Shown one piece after another: positions 55,018 through 62,726 of a stretch of 64,000 nt of DNA. Source of the stretch: Nitrobacter sp039808345 (GTDB taxonomy: Bacteria; Pseudomonadota; Alphaproteobacteria; Rhizobiales; Xanthobacteraceae); contig NZ_CP181167.1 in the NCBI RefSeq assembly GCF_047824785.1, positions 2,294,001 to 2,358,000 of the forward strand. Reading direction: 5' to 3'. The notes beneath the pieces were generated by a model, which did not search any database, was not told the origin of the DNA, and was given only the letters and a program-made list of their open reading frames with translations. Position 1 is the stretch's first letter, and every line of letters starts with the position of its first letter. Position numbers and translations under genes: made by a program.

Positions 55018-55854
55018 TCAGTCAGACAGCCATTGGCGCACATACGCGTCGATGAGCTCGCGCACGGATTCGGACTTGATCACCAGACCGAGGTCGATCA
55101 TTTCCGAGCCGATGAAGCGGTTGTCGTTCTGCGCCGGCACCGGCCCGGGCACGAGCTGGTTGGCCTCCTCGCGGAAGAAGACCTCCGCCACCACGCCGGC
55201 AAACCATATCGTGCGCGCCGCATCGCCGCGCGGGCGCAGCGGATCGTCGCGCACCACGAATACCGGGCTGCCGCTCGATCCGGGATACACCGCGGCGTCG
55301 ATCAGGAATTGCTTGCGTCCCTCGAAGTCAAGCTCCAGCGGCGTGGCGGTGGTGCCGCGGCGCAGGATGGGCATGAGGTTGACCTGATCCCACACCCCGC
55401 TGGGATAGCCGACGAACAGCACTTCCTCGAGCGCGTCGAAGCCTCGCACCGCGGCCGCATCGGGAATGCGCTGGCTGTCGATCGCGTGGTAGTACAGTTG
55501 CACGCCAAGATCGCGCGCCGCACGCTCGAGCGGCCGCAGCGGCACGATGGCGAGGTCGACCGCGGGATCGGGATGGAGAAACCACGCCGCGGGGAAGTCG
55601 TCGATGTTGAGCTGAAAACGCTGGCCGAATGCCGGCCTGCCTTCGCTCGTCTGAGTGAACACCAGGCCGCCGCGGCGAACGCCCTCGACCAGATGCCGGT
55701 TGGTGACGATGAACGGCGTATTGCCCTTCGCGTGAGCGTGGCTGAGGATGAAGGCCGTGCCGGAGCCGGCGCTGCCGTCCTCGAGTTCGGTGTCCACCCG
55801 CACGGTTGAGAACAGCAGCTTCTTTGCTATCGAGTCGATTTCCATGGAGCTCAC
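55018..55854 (-). CDS. Trypsin-like serine protease coupled to csoS1D
   Basis: 278 residues, no signal peptide, so cytosolic. Chymotrypsin-fold triad: His54 in F-I-V-T-N-R-H-L-V, Asp100 in D-P-A-V-D-L-A-I-V, Ser194 in Y-P-G-S-S-G-S-P-V. The core S-G-T-A-F-I-L precedes the His as in HtrA-like and Tricho-type trypsin_2 domains, but no PDZ domain follows. The start (55854) overlaps the csoS1D stop by four bases, so it is translated from the carboxysome mRNA; a second ATG at 55845 is possible. The stop lies in a 16-bp direct repeat (gattcagtcagacagc twice, 55000-55031). Role unknown: shell or CsoS2 processing, or turnover of misassembled parts, would be speculation. Confidence 0.85.
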   Translation of the reverse strand: MSSMEIDSIAKKLLFSTVRVDTELEDGSAGSGTAFILSHAHAKGNTPFIVTNRHLVEGVRRGGLVFTQTSEGRPAFGQRFQLNIDDFPAAWFLHPDPAVDLAIVPLRPLERAARDLGVQLYYHAIDSQRIPDAAAVRGFDALEEVLFVGYPSGVWDQVNLMPILRRGTTATPLELDFEGRKQFLIDAAVYPGSSGSPVFVVRDDPLRPRGDAARTIWFAGVVAEVFFREEANQLVPGPVPAQNDNRFIGSEMIDLGLVIKSESVRELIDAYVRQWLSD

Positions 55855-56483
55855 GCGTGCGCCATAGCGCGTTGGTTCAGGCGCTCGATCGCGGCCACCG
55901 CCGCGCGTTGCGCCTCCTCGGCCTCGGCTTCATTGCCCATCATGGTCAGGCGGCCGAAAGAACCGAAGGCTTTGACGTCCACCAGGGTAATGTGCGCGGC
56001 CTTCTCGGCCTCATTGGCGGCATACATGATATAGCCCGCCGGCTCGACCTCCAGGATGAACATGCTTTTGCCGGGCAGGATCATCGAGCCCTTCCGCAAT
56101 TGGCGGTTGATCAGCGTGGCGTGGTCGGGCGTGATGGCGCGGATAATCTCGTTCCACGCAATCTTACAGCGCAGCCGAGAATCCATCGTCGTGTTGAGCT
56201 GCCTGAGGATCAGTTCGCCGGCGGCGAGCACCTCGCTCTGGTTGCGGAAGTGAAGCTCCATCGAGCCGAAGGCACGCTCGACGACCTGCTCGCCCATGCG
56301 CACATTGGTCTTCTTCAAAGCGATATCAGAGAGGTTATGCACCGCCATGCCGGGAGCGACTTCGATCCACATGCAGGCATCGCCCGGCACAGGCAGGAAG
56401 CCCTGCGAGGACGTCGCGATATAGGACGCGAGCTGCGGCTGCAGCGCGTCCATGAACACGTAGGTTCGCAGGGTGATCTTCAT
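55851..56483 (-). CDS. csoS1D: CsoS1D, gated tandem-BMC shell protein
   Basis: 210 residues made of two fused, circularly permuted BMC domains (residues about 5-100 and 105-205). Each has the permuted pattern ending A-G-E-L-I-L-R-Q-L and A-A-V-A-A-I-E-R-L. The pore-gating pair Glu69-Arg70 (V-V-E-R-A-F-G-S-M) is the equivalent of the E-R pair in cyanobacterial CsoS1D; the second domain has A-F-G-S-F-G-R-L. I-T-P-D-H-A-T-L-I-N-R-Q is a CsoS1D hallmark. Trimers stack to a large-pore shell facet for RuBP/PGA. It lacks the longer N-terminal extension I remember for marine cyanobacterial CsoS1D. Starts 13 bases after cbbO. Confidence 0.9.
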   Translation of the reverse strand: MKITLRTYVFMDALQPQLASYIATSSQGFLPVPGDACMWIEVAPGMAVHNLSDIALKKTNVRMGEQVVERAFGSMELHFRNQSEVLAAGELILRQLNTTMDSRLRCKIAWNEIIRAITPDHATLINRQLRKGSMILPGKSMFILEVEPAGYIMYAANEAEKAAHITLVDVKAFGSFGRLTMMGNEAEAEEAQRAAVAAIERLNQRAMAHA

Positions 56484-56496
56484 CCTCGGCCCACCC

Positions 56497-58857
56497 TCAC
56501 CGCGTCAGGCTCATGTAGAGCATCGGCAGTTTTTCCGGCAGCCGCTCGGCCTTGTCGATCACGGTGAAGTTCTTCATGCCGAAGATCCGCGACACGTATT
56601 GGTCGGCATGGGGATCGAGCGAAAGCGCATAGACCGTAATGCCCTGGCGGCCGAGCTCTTCCACCGCGACCTTGGTATCGTGGCGCAGGTATTGCGGATC
56701 GGTGACGTCGTTGTCGGCCGGCTCGCCGTCGGTGACGACGAAGATGACGCGCTTGCTGCTAGGCTGCAACGCCAGATAATGAGCGGCGTGGCGCAGCGCA
56801 GCACCCATGCGGGTGGAGAGTCGCCCTTTCATCCCCGCCAACCGCGCCTTGACCACGTCATCATACGGCTGATCGAAATCCTTGAAGCGGTGGTAGTGCA
56901 CATCGTGCCGGCCGTCGGAACAAAAGCCATGAATGGCGAACGGATCGCCGATGCGGTTCAGCGCGCCCGCCAGCAGTACCGTTGCGGCGCGCGTGAGGTC
57001 CATCACCGTGTAGTCGTGGCCGCGGACCTTGTCGTTGGATGACTCGGACATATCCAGCAACACCAGCACCGCCAGATCACGCAGCGCGCGCTTGTAGCGC
57101 ATCATGATGCGCGGATCGTGCTGCTGGCCGATGCGGATGTCGATCATCGCGCGCACCGCGGCGTTGATGTCGATCTCGTCGCCATCCTCCACGTTGCGGA
57201 TGCGCTGCATACCCTGCGGCACCATCGACTCGATCAGGAATTTGAGTCGCGAGATCACCGGCTTGTGCTCAAGGATGATGCCCTCGATCACCTCCAGTTC
57301 GCCCATCACGGGGTGATACTCAAGCAACGTCACCCAGTTCGGACGCTCAAGCTGGATCTGATAGTCCCACTCCGGATAGTGGAACGGCTCGGAAACCGGC
57401 GGGCGGCCTTCGAGCGAGTTGATGCTCACATTCTCCTGGTCGAGATAGAACTCGGTCGGAAGCTCCCATACCTCCTGCGCATCGTCGCCGGCGAACTCGA
57501 CGTCGACCTCGTTGACCATTTCCATCACGTTGACTTTTTTGCGCACCTGCTGGCGGGTCTCCCAGGTGGCGGCCATCACCTGCGCCTCGTCGTATTCCTC
57601 CAGAAACCAGACGGCGCGATTGTCGTCGCGATAGACGGCGCTGAGCGCATCGGTGACTTTGTTGTAGGTGGGCAGGTCGAGCTCGAACAGGTGGTGTGAC
57701 AGATCCACGCCCAGATTCCAGCTCACCTGGTTGCTCTCCAGATCGGACTGCGCGCGAAACGCGGCCACGCCCTGGCGCACGAACGGATCCGGGTCGGTTG
57801 CATCGGGATCGAGCAAGGCGCGGGCGAGGCGATCGAGCAACTCCCCCACCGTTTGCGGCGAGGCCGAATAGTCGAACACCGGATGCAGCGCCAACCAGGC
57901 CTGGCGCATTCCGGGAAATTTGCGGATCGCCAATTCCTCGACGCGCGCATCCTCGAACAGCTCGATCAGCGCCATCTGCACCGGCAACAGTTGCTGCATC
58001 GAAAGCGGCGTCTGGGTGAAGACAAGATGCGCGGCGCAGTGGTTGACGGCCGCGCGGTAAAGTTCAAGCGCGCTGACGATCCGCTCGGGCGCGGTCGCAT
58101 CGCCCTCGGGCTTATAGTCGTCATAGGCGTCGGCGACGTGGATGACGTAATGCTCGATGTACGGCTTTAGCCCTTCACGACTCTCGAAATCGCCGGCGGT
58201 CGGGCGCAGAAAGAAATCGCGTCCCCAGATCGCGCGCATGTAGATGTTGAGCCGCCGCTGGATGTCGACGAACAGCGTGCCTTTACGCTCCTGTTGCAGC
58301 ACGGCCATGGCGTCGGCGCTCTGCAATCCGAAATAGGCCGCCTGCCCTTCGAAATCAGCCTTGTACGCCTGCGCTCCCCATTGCACCCAGCGGCGCAAGC
58401 CGCCCAGAGTGAGCTGGCTCAGCAGGCGGTCGAGATTCTCCAGCATCGGCCGCAGGCCGCGCGGAGCCTGCGCCAGCATGATCTCCAGCACATTGAGGTA
58501 CTGGCGAAACAGCTCGGCATCACCCACGCGGTGCGCCGCCAGCGGCGCGGTGCTGGCGATCAGCGCCAGAACCTGCCCCGAGGTCTTCGACGCCATGCCC
58601 AGTAGGAAGTTGACCAGATCAGGCAGCACCTCCTCGCCGATGGCGCGCCCGACCTCCGGCATGGACTGGATGAAGCTCACCACCAGGTCCTCGCCGCGAC
58701 CCAGTTCATGCAGCGCCACCGCACCTTTGAGATAGTTGCTCAGCCCGCGCGGGCTGATGGCGCGCGCAGCCTCGTTCCAGGAGGCGCGCAGCAACTCCTG
58801 CGCGCGGCCGGGCAGTTCGTCGAGAAGGTCCTGGAATTCGTGAAGGTGGATGGCCAT
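56497..58857 (-). CDS. cbbO: CbbO, VWA-domain Rubisco activase partner
   Basis: 786 residues. Adaptor that binds Rubisco and, with the CbbQ AAA+ hexamer, removes inhibitory sugar phosphates. N-terminal helical region; middle acidic part (Y-D-E-A-Q-V-M-A-A-T-W, V-D-V-E-F-A-G-D-D); C-terminal von Willebrand A domain with MIDAS D-M-S-E-S-S (about residue 604) and the T-D-G-E-P-A-D motif (about 712). NorD-like family. Start M-A-I-H-L-H-E-F at 58857; 91 bases separate it from cbbQ. Confidence 0.94.
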   Translation of the reverse strand: MAIHLHEFQDLLDELPGRAQELLRASWNEAARAISPRGLSNYLKGAVALHELGRGEDLVVSFIQSMPEVGRAIGEEVLPDLVNFLLGMASKTSGQVLALIASTAPLAAHRVGDAELFRQYLNVLEIMLAQAPRGLRPMLENLDRLLSQLTLGGLRRWVQWGAQAYKADFEGQAAYFGLQSADAMAVLQQERKGTLFVDIQRRLNIYMRAIWGRDFFLRPTAGDFESREGLKPYIEHYVIHVADAYDDYKPEGDATAPERIVSALELYRAAVNHCAAHLVFTQTPLSMQQLLPVQMALIELFEDARVEELAIRKFPGMRQAWLALHPVFDYSASPQTVGELLDRLARALLDPDATDPDPFVRQGVAAFRAQSDLESNQVSWNLGVDLSHHLFELDLPTYNKVTDALSAVYRDDNRAVWFLEEYDEAQVMAATWETRQQVRKKVNVMEMVNEVDVEFAGDDAQEVWELPTEFYLDQENVSINSLEGRPPVSEPFHYPEWDYQIQLERPNWVTLLEYHPVMGELEVIEGIILEHKPVISRLKFLIESMVPQGMQRIRNVEDGDEIDINAAVRAMIDIRIGQQHDPRIMMRYKRALRDLAVLVLLDMSESSNDKVRGHDYTVMDLTRAATVLLAGALNRIGDPFAIHGFCSDGRHDVHYHRFKDFDQPYDDVVKARLAGMKGRLSTRMGAALRHAAHYLALQPSSKRVIFVVTDGEPADNDVTDPQYLRHDTKVAVEELGRQGITVYALSLDPHADQYVSRIFGMKNFTVIDKAERLPEKLPMLYMSLTR

Positions 58858-58948
58858 GATGTTTAAGTTCGGACTACCCTGGCGATGCTGGCCCCGGCCG
58901 ACCTGTCGTTTCCTTTCTCACCTCGCGTCTGCCAACCGTGGGAGACGC

Positions 58949-59869
58949 TCAGAAATATGTCGTCACCGCGGAATCAAGCGCGTTGCGCATATCGGGATCA
59001 TCCGTGATGGGGCGCACCAACGCCACGCGGCAGGCAGCCAGCGGCGCCACGCCGCGGGAAATCAGCGAGCCGGCGTAGATCAGCATGCGGGTCGAGATAC
59101 CCTCATCCAGTCCATGGCCTTTGAGGTTGCGCGCATGTTCGGCGATATGGACCAGCTTCTTTGCCGCGTCCAATTCCACGCCGCTCTCGTGCACGACGAT
59201 CTCGGCCTCGACCTCGTGCTCAGGGTAATTGAAGTCCAGCGCGCCGAACCGCTGCTTGGTCGACTGCTTCAGATCCTTCATCAGCGACTGGTAGCCGGGG
59301 TTGTAGGAGATGACGACCTGAAAATCCGGATGTGCTTCGACGATCTCGCCCTTCTTCTCCAGCGGAAGAATGCGCCGGGCATCCGTCAGGGAGTGGATCA
59401 CGACAGTGGTGTCCTGACGCGCCTCGACCACTTCGTCGAGATAGCAGATTCCGCCGAAGCGGGCCGCCATGGTCAAAGGCCCATCCTGCCAGCGGGTGCC
59501 GTTGGCGTCGAGCAGGAAGCGGCCGACCAGATCGCTGGCGGTCATGTCTTCGTTGCACGCAACGGTGACCAGCGGCTTGCCGAGCTTCCACGCCATGTAT
59601 TCAACGAAGCGCGTTTTGCCGCAACCTGTCGGCCCCTTCAGCATCATCGGCATACGGACCGAATAAGCAGCCTCATAAAGCGCGATTTCATCGGCGACCG
59701 CACGATAGTACGGCTCCTTGGCGACGCGATAGGCGTCGAGCGCGGCCGTGGCGCCGCTCGTGTGCGTCGCCGCGACCGGCGCAGCTTCGCTTCGCGCGGA
59801 GGCGGCAGCCGGCACGTGGAAGGCGGGGTTTCGTCGCGGAAGGTAACCGCGGCTGCTGAGATCACCCAT
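58949..59869 (-). CDS. cbbQ: CbbQ, MoxR-type AAA+ ATPase of the Rubisco activase
   Basis: 306 residues from ATG 59869 (AGGAG site). Walker A G-P-T-G-C-G-K-T (residues 79-86), Walker B G-I-C-Y-L-D-E-V, sensor region S-Y-N-P-G-Y-Q, and a C-terminal helical part with I-S-T-R-M-L-I-Y-A-G. It has an N-terminal extension of about 40 residues (R-R-N-P-A-F-H-V-P then Ala/Ser-rich) compared with the roughly 265-residue CbbQ I recall; such an extension could be a targeting or encapsulation peptide, but that is inference. Works with CbbO. Confidence 0.94.
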   Translation of the reverse strand: MGDLSSRGYLPRRNPAFHVPAAASARSEAAPVAATHTSGATAALDAYRVAKEPYYRAVADEIALYEAAYSVRMPMMLKGPTGCGKTRFVEYMAWKLGKPLVTVACNEDMTASDLVGRFLLDANGTRWQDGPLTMAARFGGICYLDEVVEARQDTTVVIHSLTDARRILPLEKKGEIVEAHPDFQVVISYNPGYQSLMKDLKQSTKQRFGALDFNYPEHEVEAEIVVHESGVELDAAKKLVHIAEHARNLKGHGLDEGISTRMLIYAGSLISRGVAPLAACRVALVRPITDDPDMRNALDSAVTTYF

Positions 59870-59889
59870 GATCTGAACTCCTGCAAATC

Positions 59890-60111
59890 TCAATCCGGCC
59901 AAATGCGGTCGGGAAACAGTTCCTGCGCACTCTCCGGCGGCGCGGCCGCCATTGATTGTGGAGGCGCAGGCTTGGCGGCGGCCGGCTTGCTGGCGCCCGA
60001 ATCCGGGCGCGGCTTCTTGGAGCGAGCTTCAGCCTTTTCAGCCGGGGCGGACTCCGCGCCGGTCTTGGCCTGACGGACGCTGCTGGCGAGCTTGTCTTTG
60101 ATGCTGGTCAT
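59890..60111 (-). CDS. mcdB: McdB, carboxysome positioning adaptor (alpha type)
   Basis: 73 residues, low-complexity and disordered: Lys/Ala/Pro-rich (K-A-E-A-R-S-K-K-P-R-P, K-P-A-A-A-K-P-A-P-P-Q), and the C-terminus E-L-F-P-D-R-I-W-P-D with the invariant Trp known for alpha-McdB proteins. Connects carboxysomes to McdA. Its start overlaps the mcdA stop by four bases. Too short for any domain search to be strong, so the call rests on context plus the C-terminal motif. Confidence 0.82.
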   Translation of the reverse strand: MTSIKDKLASSVRQAKTGAESAPAEKAEARSKKPRPDSGASKPAAAKPAPPQSMAAAPPESAQELFPDRIWPD

Positions 60112-60743
60112 GCAAGGATCTCCTCTATGAGGCCTTCGATCTCCGCGACCGCACTTTGGCCGCGCGCCCCTAGTTGGTAGGCCGACACGCCCTCAAGCGC
60201 GGCGGTCTTGTAGATGCCGCGGCGACGCACCGCAGTACGAAGTACCGGCAGTCCGAACTCGGCCAACGCCTCTTGCATCGCCGCCGATAGCGCGCTGCGC
60301 GTCTCGATCTGATTCGGCAGCAGGTAGGCGCGCAGCCGGGGATTATTCCGCCGAGCGTCATCGATGTCCTGCGGCAGCCTCAGGCTGGCCCACAAATCCA
60401 TCGGCGAGGGCAACACCGGAATGACGGCCACGTCACAGCTTTGCAGCGCCAGCGCCGCCGCGCGGCTGTCGACCGCCGGCGGACAGTCCAGCACGACGAA
60501 GGGATAGGCGCGAAAATCCCGCCGCAGATCGACAACGCCGGATCCCACGCGCAGTTGCTTGACCGTCGCCGGAAAAGTTTGCGTGCCTGCCGCGGCCCAT
60601 TGCGTGGCCGAGCCCTGCGGATCAAGATCGACCACGACCGCGGATGCCCGGCGCGCCAGCCCCGCACCGAGATGCATGGCCACGGTGGTTTTGCCGGCGC
60701 CGCCTTTCTGGTTGATCACCGCGATGACCAGTGGCCCGCTCAT
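60108..60743 (-). CDS. mcdA: McdA, ParA-type ATPase that positions carboxysomes
   Basis: 211 residues. Deviant Walker A K-G-G-A-G-K-T-T (residues 13-20) with signature Lys, Walker A' D-L-D-P-Q-G-S-A, Walker B F-V-V-L-D-C-P-P. Small ParA/MinD family that forms gradients on the nucleoid; stimulated by McdB. Start ATG 60743 is 3 bases behind the acRAF stop; stop overlaps the mcdB start. An orphan ParA role is unlikely in this context. Confidence 0.9.
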   Translation of the reverse strand: MSGPLVIAVINQKGGAGKTTVAMHLGAGLARRASAVVVDLDPQGSATQWAAAGTQTFPATVKQLRVGSGVVDLRRDFRAYPFVVLDCPPAVDSRAAALALQSCDVAVIPVLPSPMDLWASLRLPQDIDDARRNNPRLRAYLLPNQIETRSALSAAMQEALAEFGLPVLRTAVRRRGIYKTAALEGVSAYQLGARGQSAVAEIEGLIEEILA

Positions 60744-60746
60744 CGC

Positions 60747-61013
60747 TCACTCCCCGCGCCCGGCTAGAGCAGCTATACGCCCGGCGAACCGTTCGTCCTC
60801 GGCGCTCAACGCGGTGTCGTCGGCCGCCCCGATCGTGATGTTGACATAGGTGGTGCCGAAATTGATGTTCTGCGGATGGCGCTGAACCTCCTCGGACAGC
60901 GCCGACAGCGCGTCGAGGAAGGCGCGGGTCTGCGCGTATTGCGCAAACGCGAAGCGGCGAAACAACGTCGGCGGCTTGTCGCGGCGCTCCCAACCTTGGA
61001 AATCATCAGTCAT
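60747..61013 (-). CDS. acRAF, pterin-dehydratase-like Rubisco assembly factor
   Basis: 88 residues with the 4a-hydroxytetrahydrobiopterin dehydratase fold: R-R-F-A-F-A-Q-Y-A-Q-T-R-A-F-L, R-H-P-Q-N-I-N-F-G-T-T-Y-V-N-I-T-I and G-R-I-A-A-L. The dehydratase His motif (usually H-H-P) is only R-H-P-Q-N, fitting the non-catalytic Rubisco chaperone acRAF of alpha-carboxysome loci. M-T-D-D-F-Q-G-W-E-R is the start (61013). The gene heads the acRAF-mcdA-mcdB run. Confidence 0.88.
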   Translation of the reverse strand: MTDDFQGWERRDKPPTLFRRFAFAQYAQTRAFLDALSALSEEVQRHPQNINFGTTYVNITIGAADDTALSAEDERFAGRIAALAGRGE

Positions 61014-61430
61014 GGGCGTCCTACCCCGGTTCGATCTGGGTTACGTGTCGAGATACGCTAGCGCCTCCTGTAGCAAGGCTTCGAATAGCGACGCGGCGCC
61101 GTTACCGCGCAACCGTCGGCGCGTCCATCAACGCGTCGACATCAATCCGCAGGACCCCGACCCAGAATCCGATGCCAGACCCGGCCGCGCCGCGGGCAAC
61201 CGCCCGCCGCAAGGTGTCGTGCCCGGCAGACCCTGCCGCGCCATCCAACGCCCGGCATGACCTGGTCTGCTCCGCCTCGCAGCATGGCGCATGCGCCGAC
61301 TCGTCAGCATCTGCCCACCGGCGTGAGAGCACGCTGGGAGAAGATGCCGCCGCACGCCGCCAGCGCTTGGTTGAGCGCGCGTGCGAGCCAGGATTTGCCG
61401 ATCGATCGCCATGACGCTCTCCGCGCAGGA
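61014..61430. other. Gap in the carboxysome operon, possible gene remnant
   Basis: 417 bp between csoS1 and acRAF. On the minus strand there are fragments in different frames: I-G-K-S-W-L-A-R-A-L-N-Q-A-L-A-A-C, then W-A-D-A-D-E-S-A-H-A-P-C-C-E-A, and finally L-F-E-A-L-L-Q-E-A-L-A-Y-L-D-T before a stop (TAA) at 61041. No single frame spans it. It sits where a bacterioferritin-like gene is found in some alpha-carboxysome operons. I cannot identify the ancestor. Confidence 0.35.
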
Positions 61431-61769
61431 TCAGCTGCGGGTGGACGTGACCTCGGAGTCGCGGCCGCCGTTCGAGTCAGGCTTCGTCGGCAGGATGCCC
61501 TCGACCTCGCTGTGCACGCGCGCGATGATGTGCGCTGCCACCAGACCATCGCCCACGCGCTCGCAGGCGTCAGCACCGGCACGCACCGCCGCGTTGACCG
61601 CACCGGTTTCGCCGCGCACCAACACCGTGACGTAGCCGCCACCGACGAACTGCCGGCCGATCAGCCGGACTTCGGAAGCCTTGGTCATCGCGTCGGCCGC
61701 TTCGATCGCCGGAACCAGCCCGCGAGTTTCGATCATGCCCAGGGCGATGCCGTTGACGTGTGTTGCCAT
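61431..61769 (-). CDS. csoS1: CsoS1 shell protein, paralogue with C-terminal tail
   Basis: 112 residues, single BMC-H domain that forms hexameric shell facets. G-I-A-L-G-M-I-E-T-R-G-L-V-P-A-I-E-A-A-D and the pore motif R-Q-F-V-G-G-G-Y-V-T are intact. Residues 7-92 are almost identical to the other copy; only A/S and S/G substitutions and the ends differ. The C-terminus carries about 17 extra polar residues (D-S-N-G-G-R-D-S-E-V-T-S-T-R-S). I leave A/B/C undecided. Confidence 0.93.
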   Translation of the reverse strand: MATHVNGIALGMIETRGLVPAIEAADAMTKASEVRLIGRQFVGGGYVTVLVRGETGAVNAAVRAGADACERVGDGLVAAHIIARVHSEVEGILPTKPDSNGGRDSEVTSTRS

Positions 61770-61810
61770 GTCGTAGTCCTTCCCGTTACTTACCGTACAA
61801 AAAACCGTGC

Positions 61811-62107
61811 TTAGGCGCTCGGCGTCTTCGGCAGGATGCCCTCAACCTCGCTGTGCACGCGCGCAATGATGTGCGCGGCCACCAGACCGTCGCCAACGCG
61901 CTCGCAGGCGTCAGCACCGGCACGCACCGCCGCATTGACCGCGCCGGTCTCGCCGCGCACCAGCACGGTAACGTAGCCGCCGCCGACGAATTGACGCGAG
62001 ATCAGGCGCACCTCGGCGGCCTTGGTCATCGCGTCCGCCGCCTCGATCGCCGGAACCAGTCCGCGCGTTTCAATCATGCCCAGGGCAATACCCATTATCT
62101 CAGCCAT
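61811..62107 (-). CDS. csoS1: CsoS1 shell protein
   Basis: 98 residues, BMC-H hexamer with pore loop V-G-G-G-Y-V-T and edge Lys/Arg M-T-K-A-A-E-V-R-L. M-A-E-I-M-G-I-A-L-G is the start at 62107, 98 bases behind csoS4B. Main facet component. Followed 42 bases later by its near twin. I leave A/B/C undecided. Confidence 0.95.
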   Translation of the reverse strand: MAEIMGIALGMIETRGLVPAIEAADAMTKAAEVRLISRQFVGGGYVTVLVRGETGAVNAAVRAGADACERVGDGLVAAHIIARVHSEVEGILPKTPSA

Positions 62108-62204
62108 TTGTTCGCTCCTTGTTGTCGAAATAAAAGAAACTCAAGCCAGTCACTGCACCCTGACGCCCGCTGCGCGCGCGCCGCTCTGCTCTTTGCTCAC
62201 CGCG

Positions 62205-62456
62205 TCATGCCTCTTCCTCCCAGCCATCGATGATCCCGCAGATGGCCAGATCGGTCGCCACTGTTCGATCGGGCATGGCCATGCGTGCGGCCGTGCCGGC
62301 GGCGGTGAATACCCATTTGCCAGGGGGGGCTCCGACAGGATCGGTCGCGACCGATATGTCTCCCTTCTGGCCCTTCAGAATGCGAAGCGAAGCCGAACCC
62401 ATCTCCGGCACACGCCGGGTGCAGACAAGTTCGTCGACCACGCGCCAGACTTCCAT
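62205..62456 (-). CDS. csoS4B: CsoS4B, pentameric vertex protein
   Basis: 83 residues, CcmL/EutN (BMV) fold. M-E-V-W-R-V-V-D-E-L-V-C-T-R-R, Y/T-D-P-V-G-A-P-P-G-K-W-V-F-T and A-I-C-G-I-I-D-G-W are the family positions. The start ATG (62456) overlaps the csoS4A stop by one base. Caps icosahedron corners. Confidence 0.94.
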   Translation of the reverse strand: MEVWRVVDELVCTRRVPEMGSASLRILKGQKGDISVATDPVGAPPGKWVFTAAGTAARMAMPDRTVATDLAICGIIDGWEEEA

Positions 62457-62713
62457 CACGATGCCTCCGGATTCCAGTGGTCGATAATGCCGACGATGGT
62501 CAGATCGGACGGATAATCCTTGGCTCCCGCCGCATCGCGCGCCGCGGAGGAGCCCACGCAAATCACCCAGTCGCCCGGAATGCAGCCGACGGCGTCGACC
62601 GCGACGCTGCGCGGCCCGTTCGGCGTTTCCTGAACGACAAGAAGCGGACGATGACCCATGGCATCGATGCGATTGGTCGACACGAGGGTGGTTCTTACAC
62701 GCATGATTTTCAT
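62456..62713 (-). CDS. csoS4A: CsoS4A, pentameric vertex protein
   Basis: 85 residues from ATG 62713 (M-K-I-M-R-V-R-T-T-L-V-S-T-N-R), GAGGAT site. D-A-V-G-C-I-P-G-D-W-V-I-C-V-G-S-S-A-A-R and L-T-I-V-G-I-I-D-H-W are the BMV signatures. It begins 13 bases behind csoSCA. An upstream extension is not conserved. Confidence 0.95.
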   Translation of the reverse strand: MKIMRVRTTLVSTNRIDAMGHRPLLVVQETPNGPRSVAVDAVGCIPGDWVICVGSSAARDAAGAKDYPSDLTIVGIIDHWNPEAS

Positions 62714-62726
62714 GGCGCATACATCC

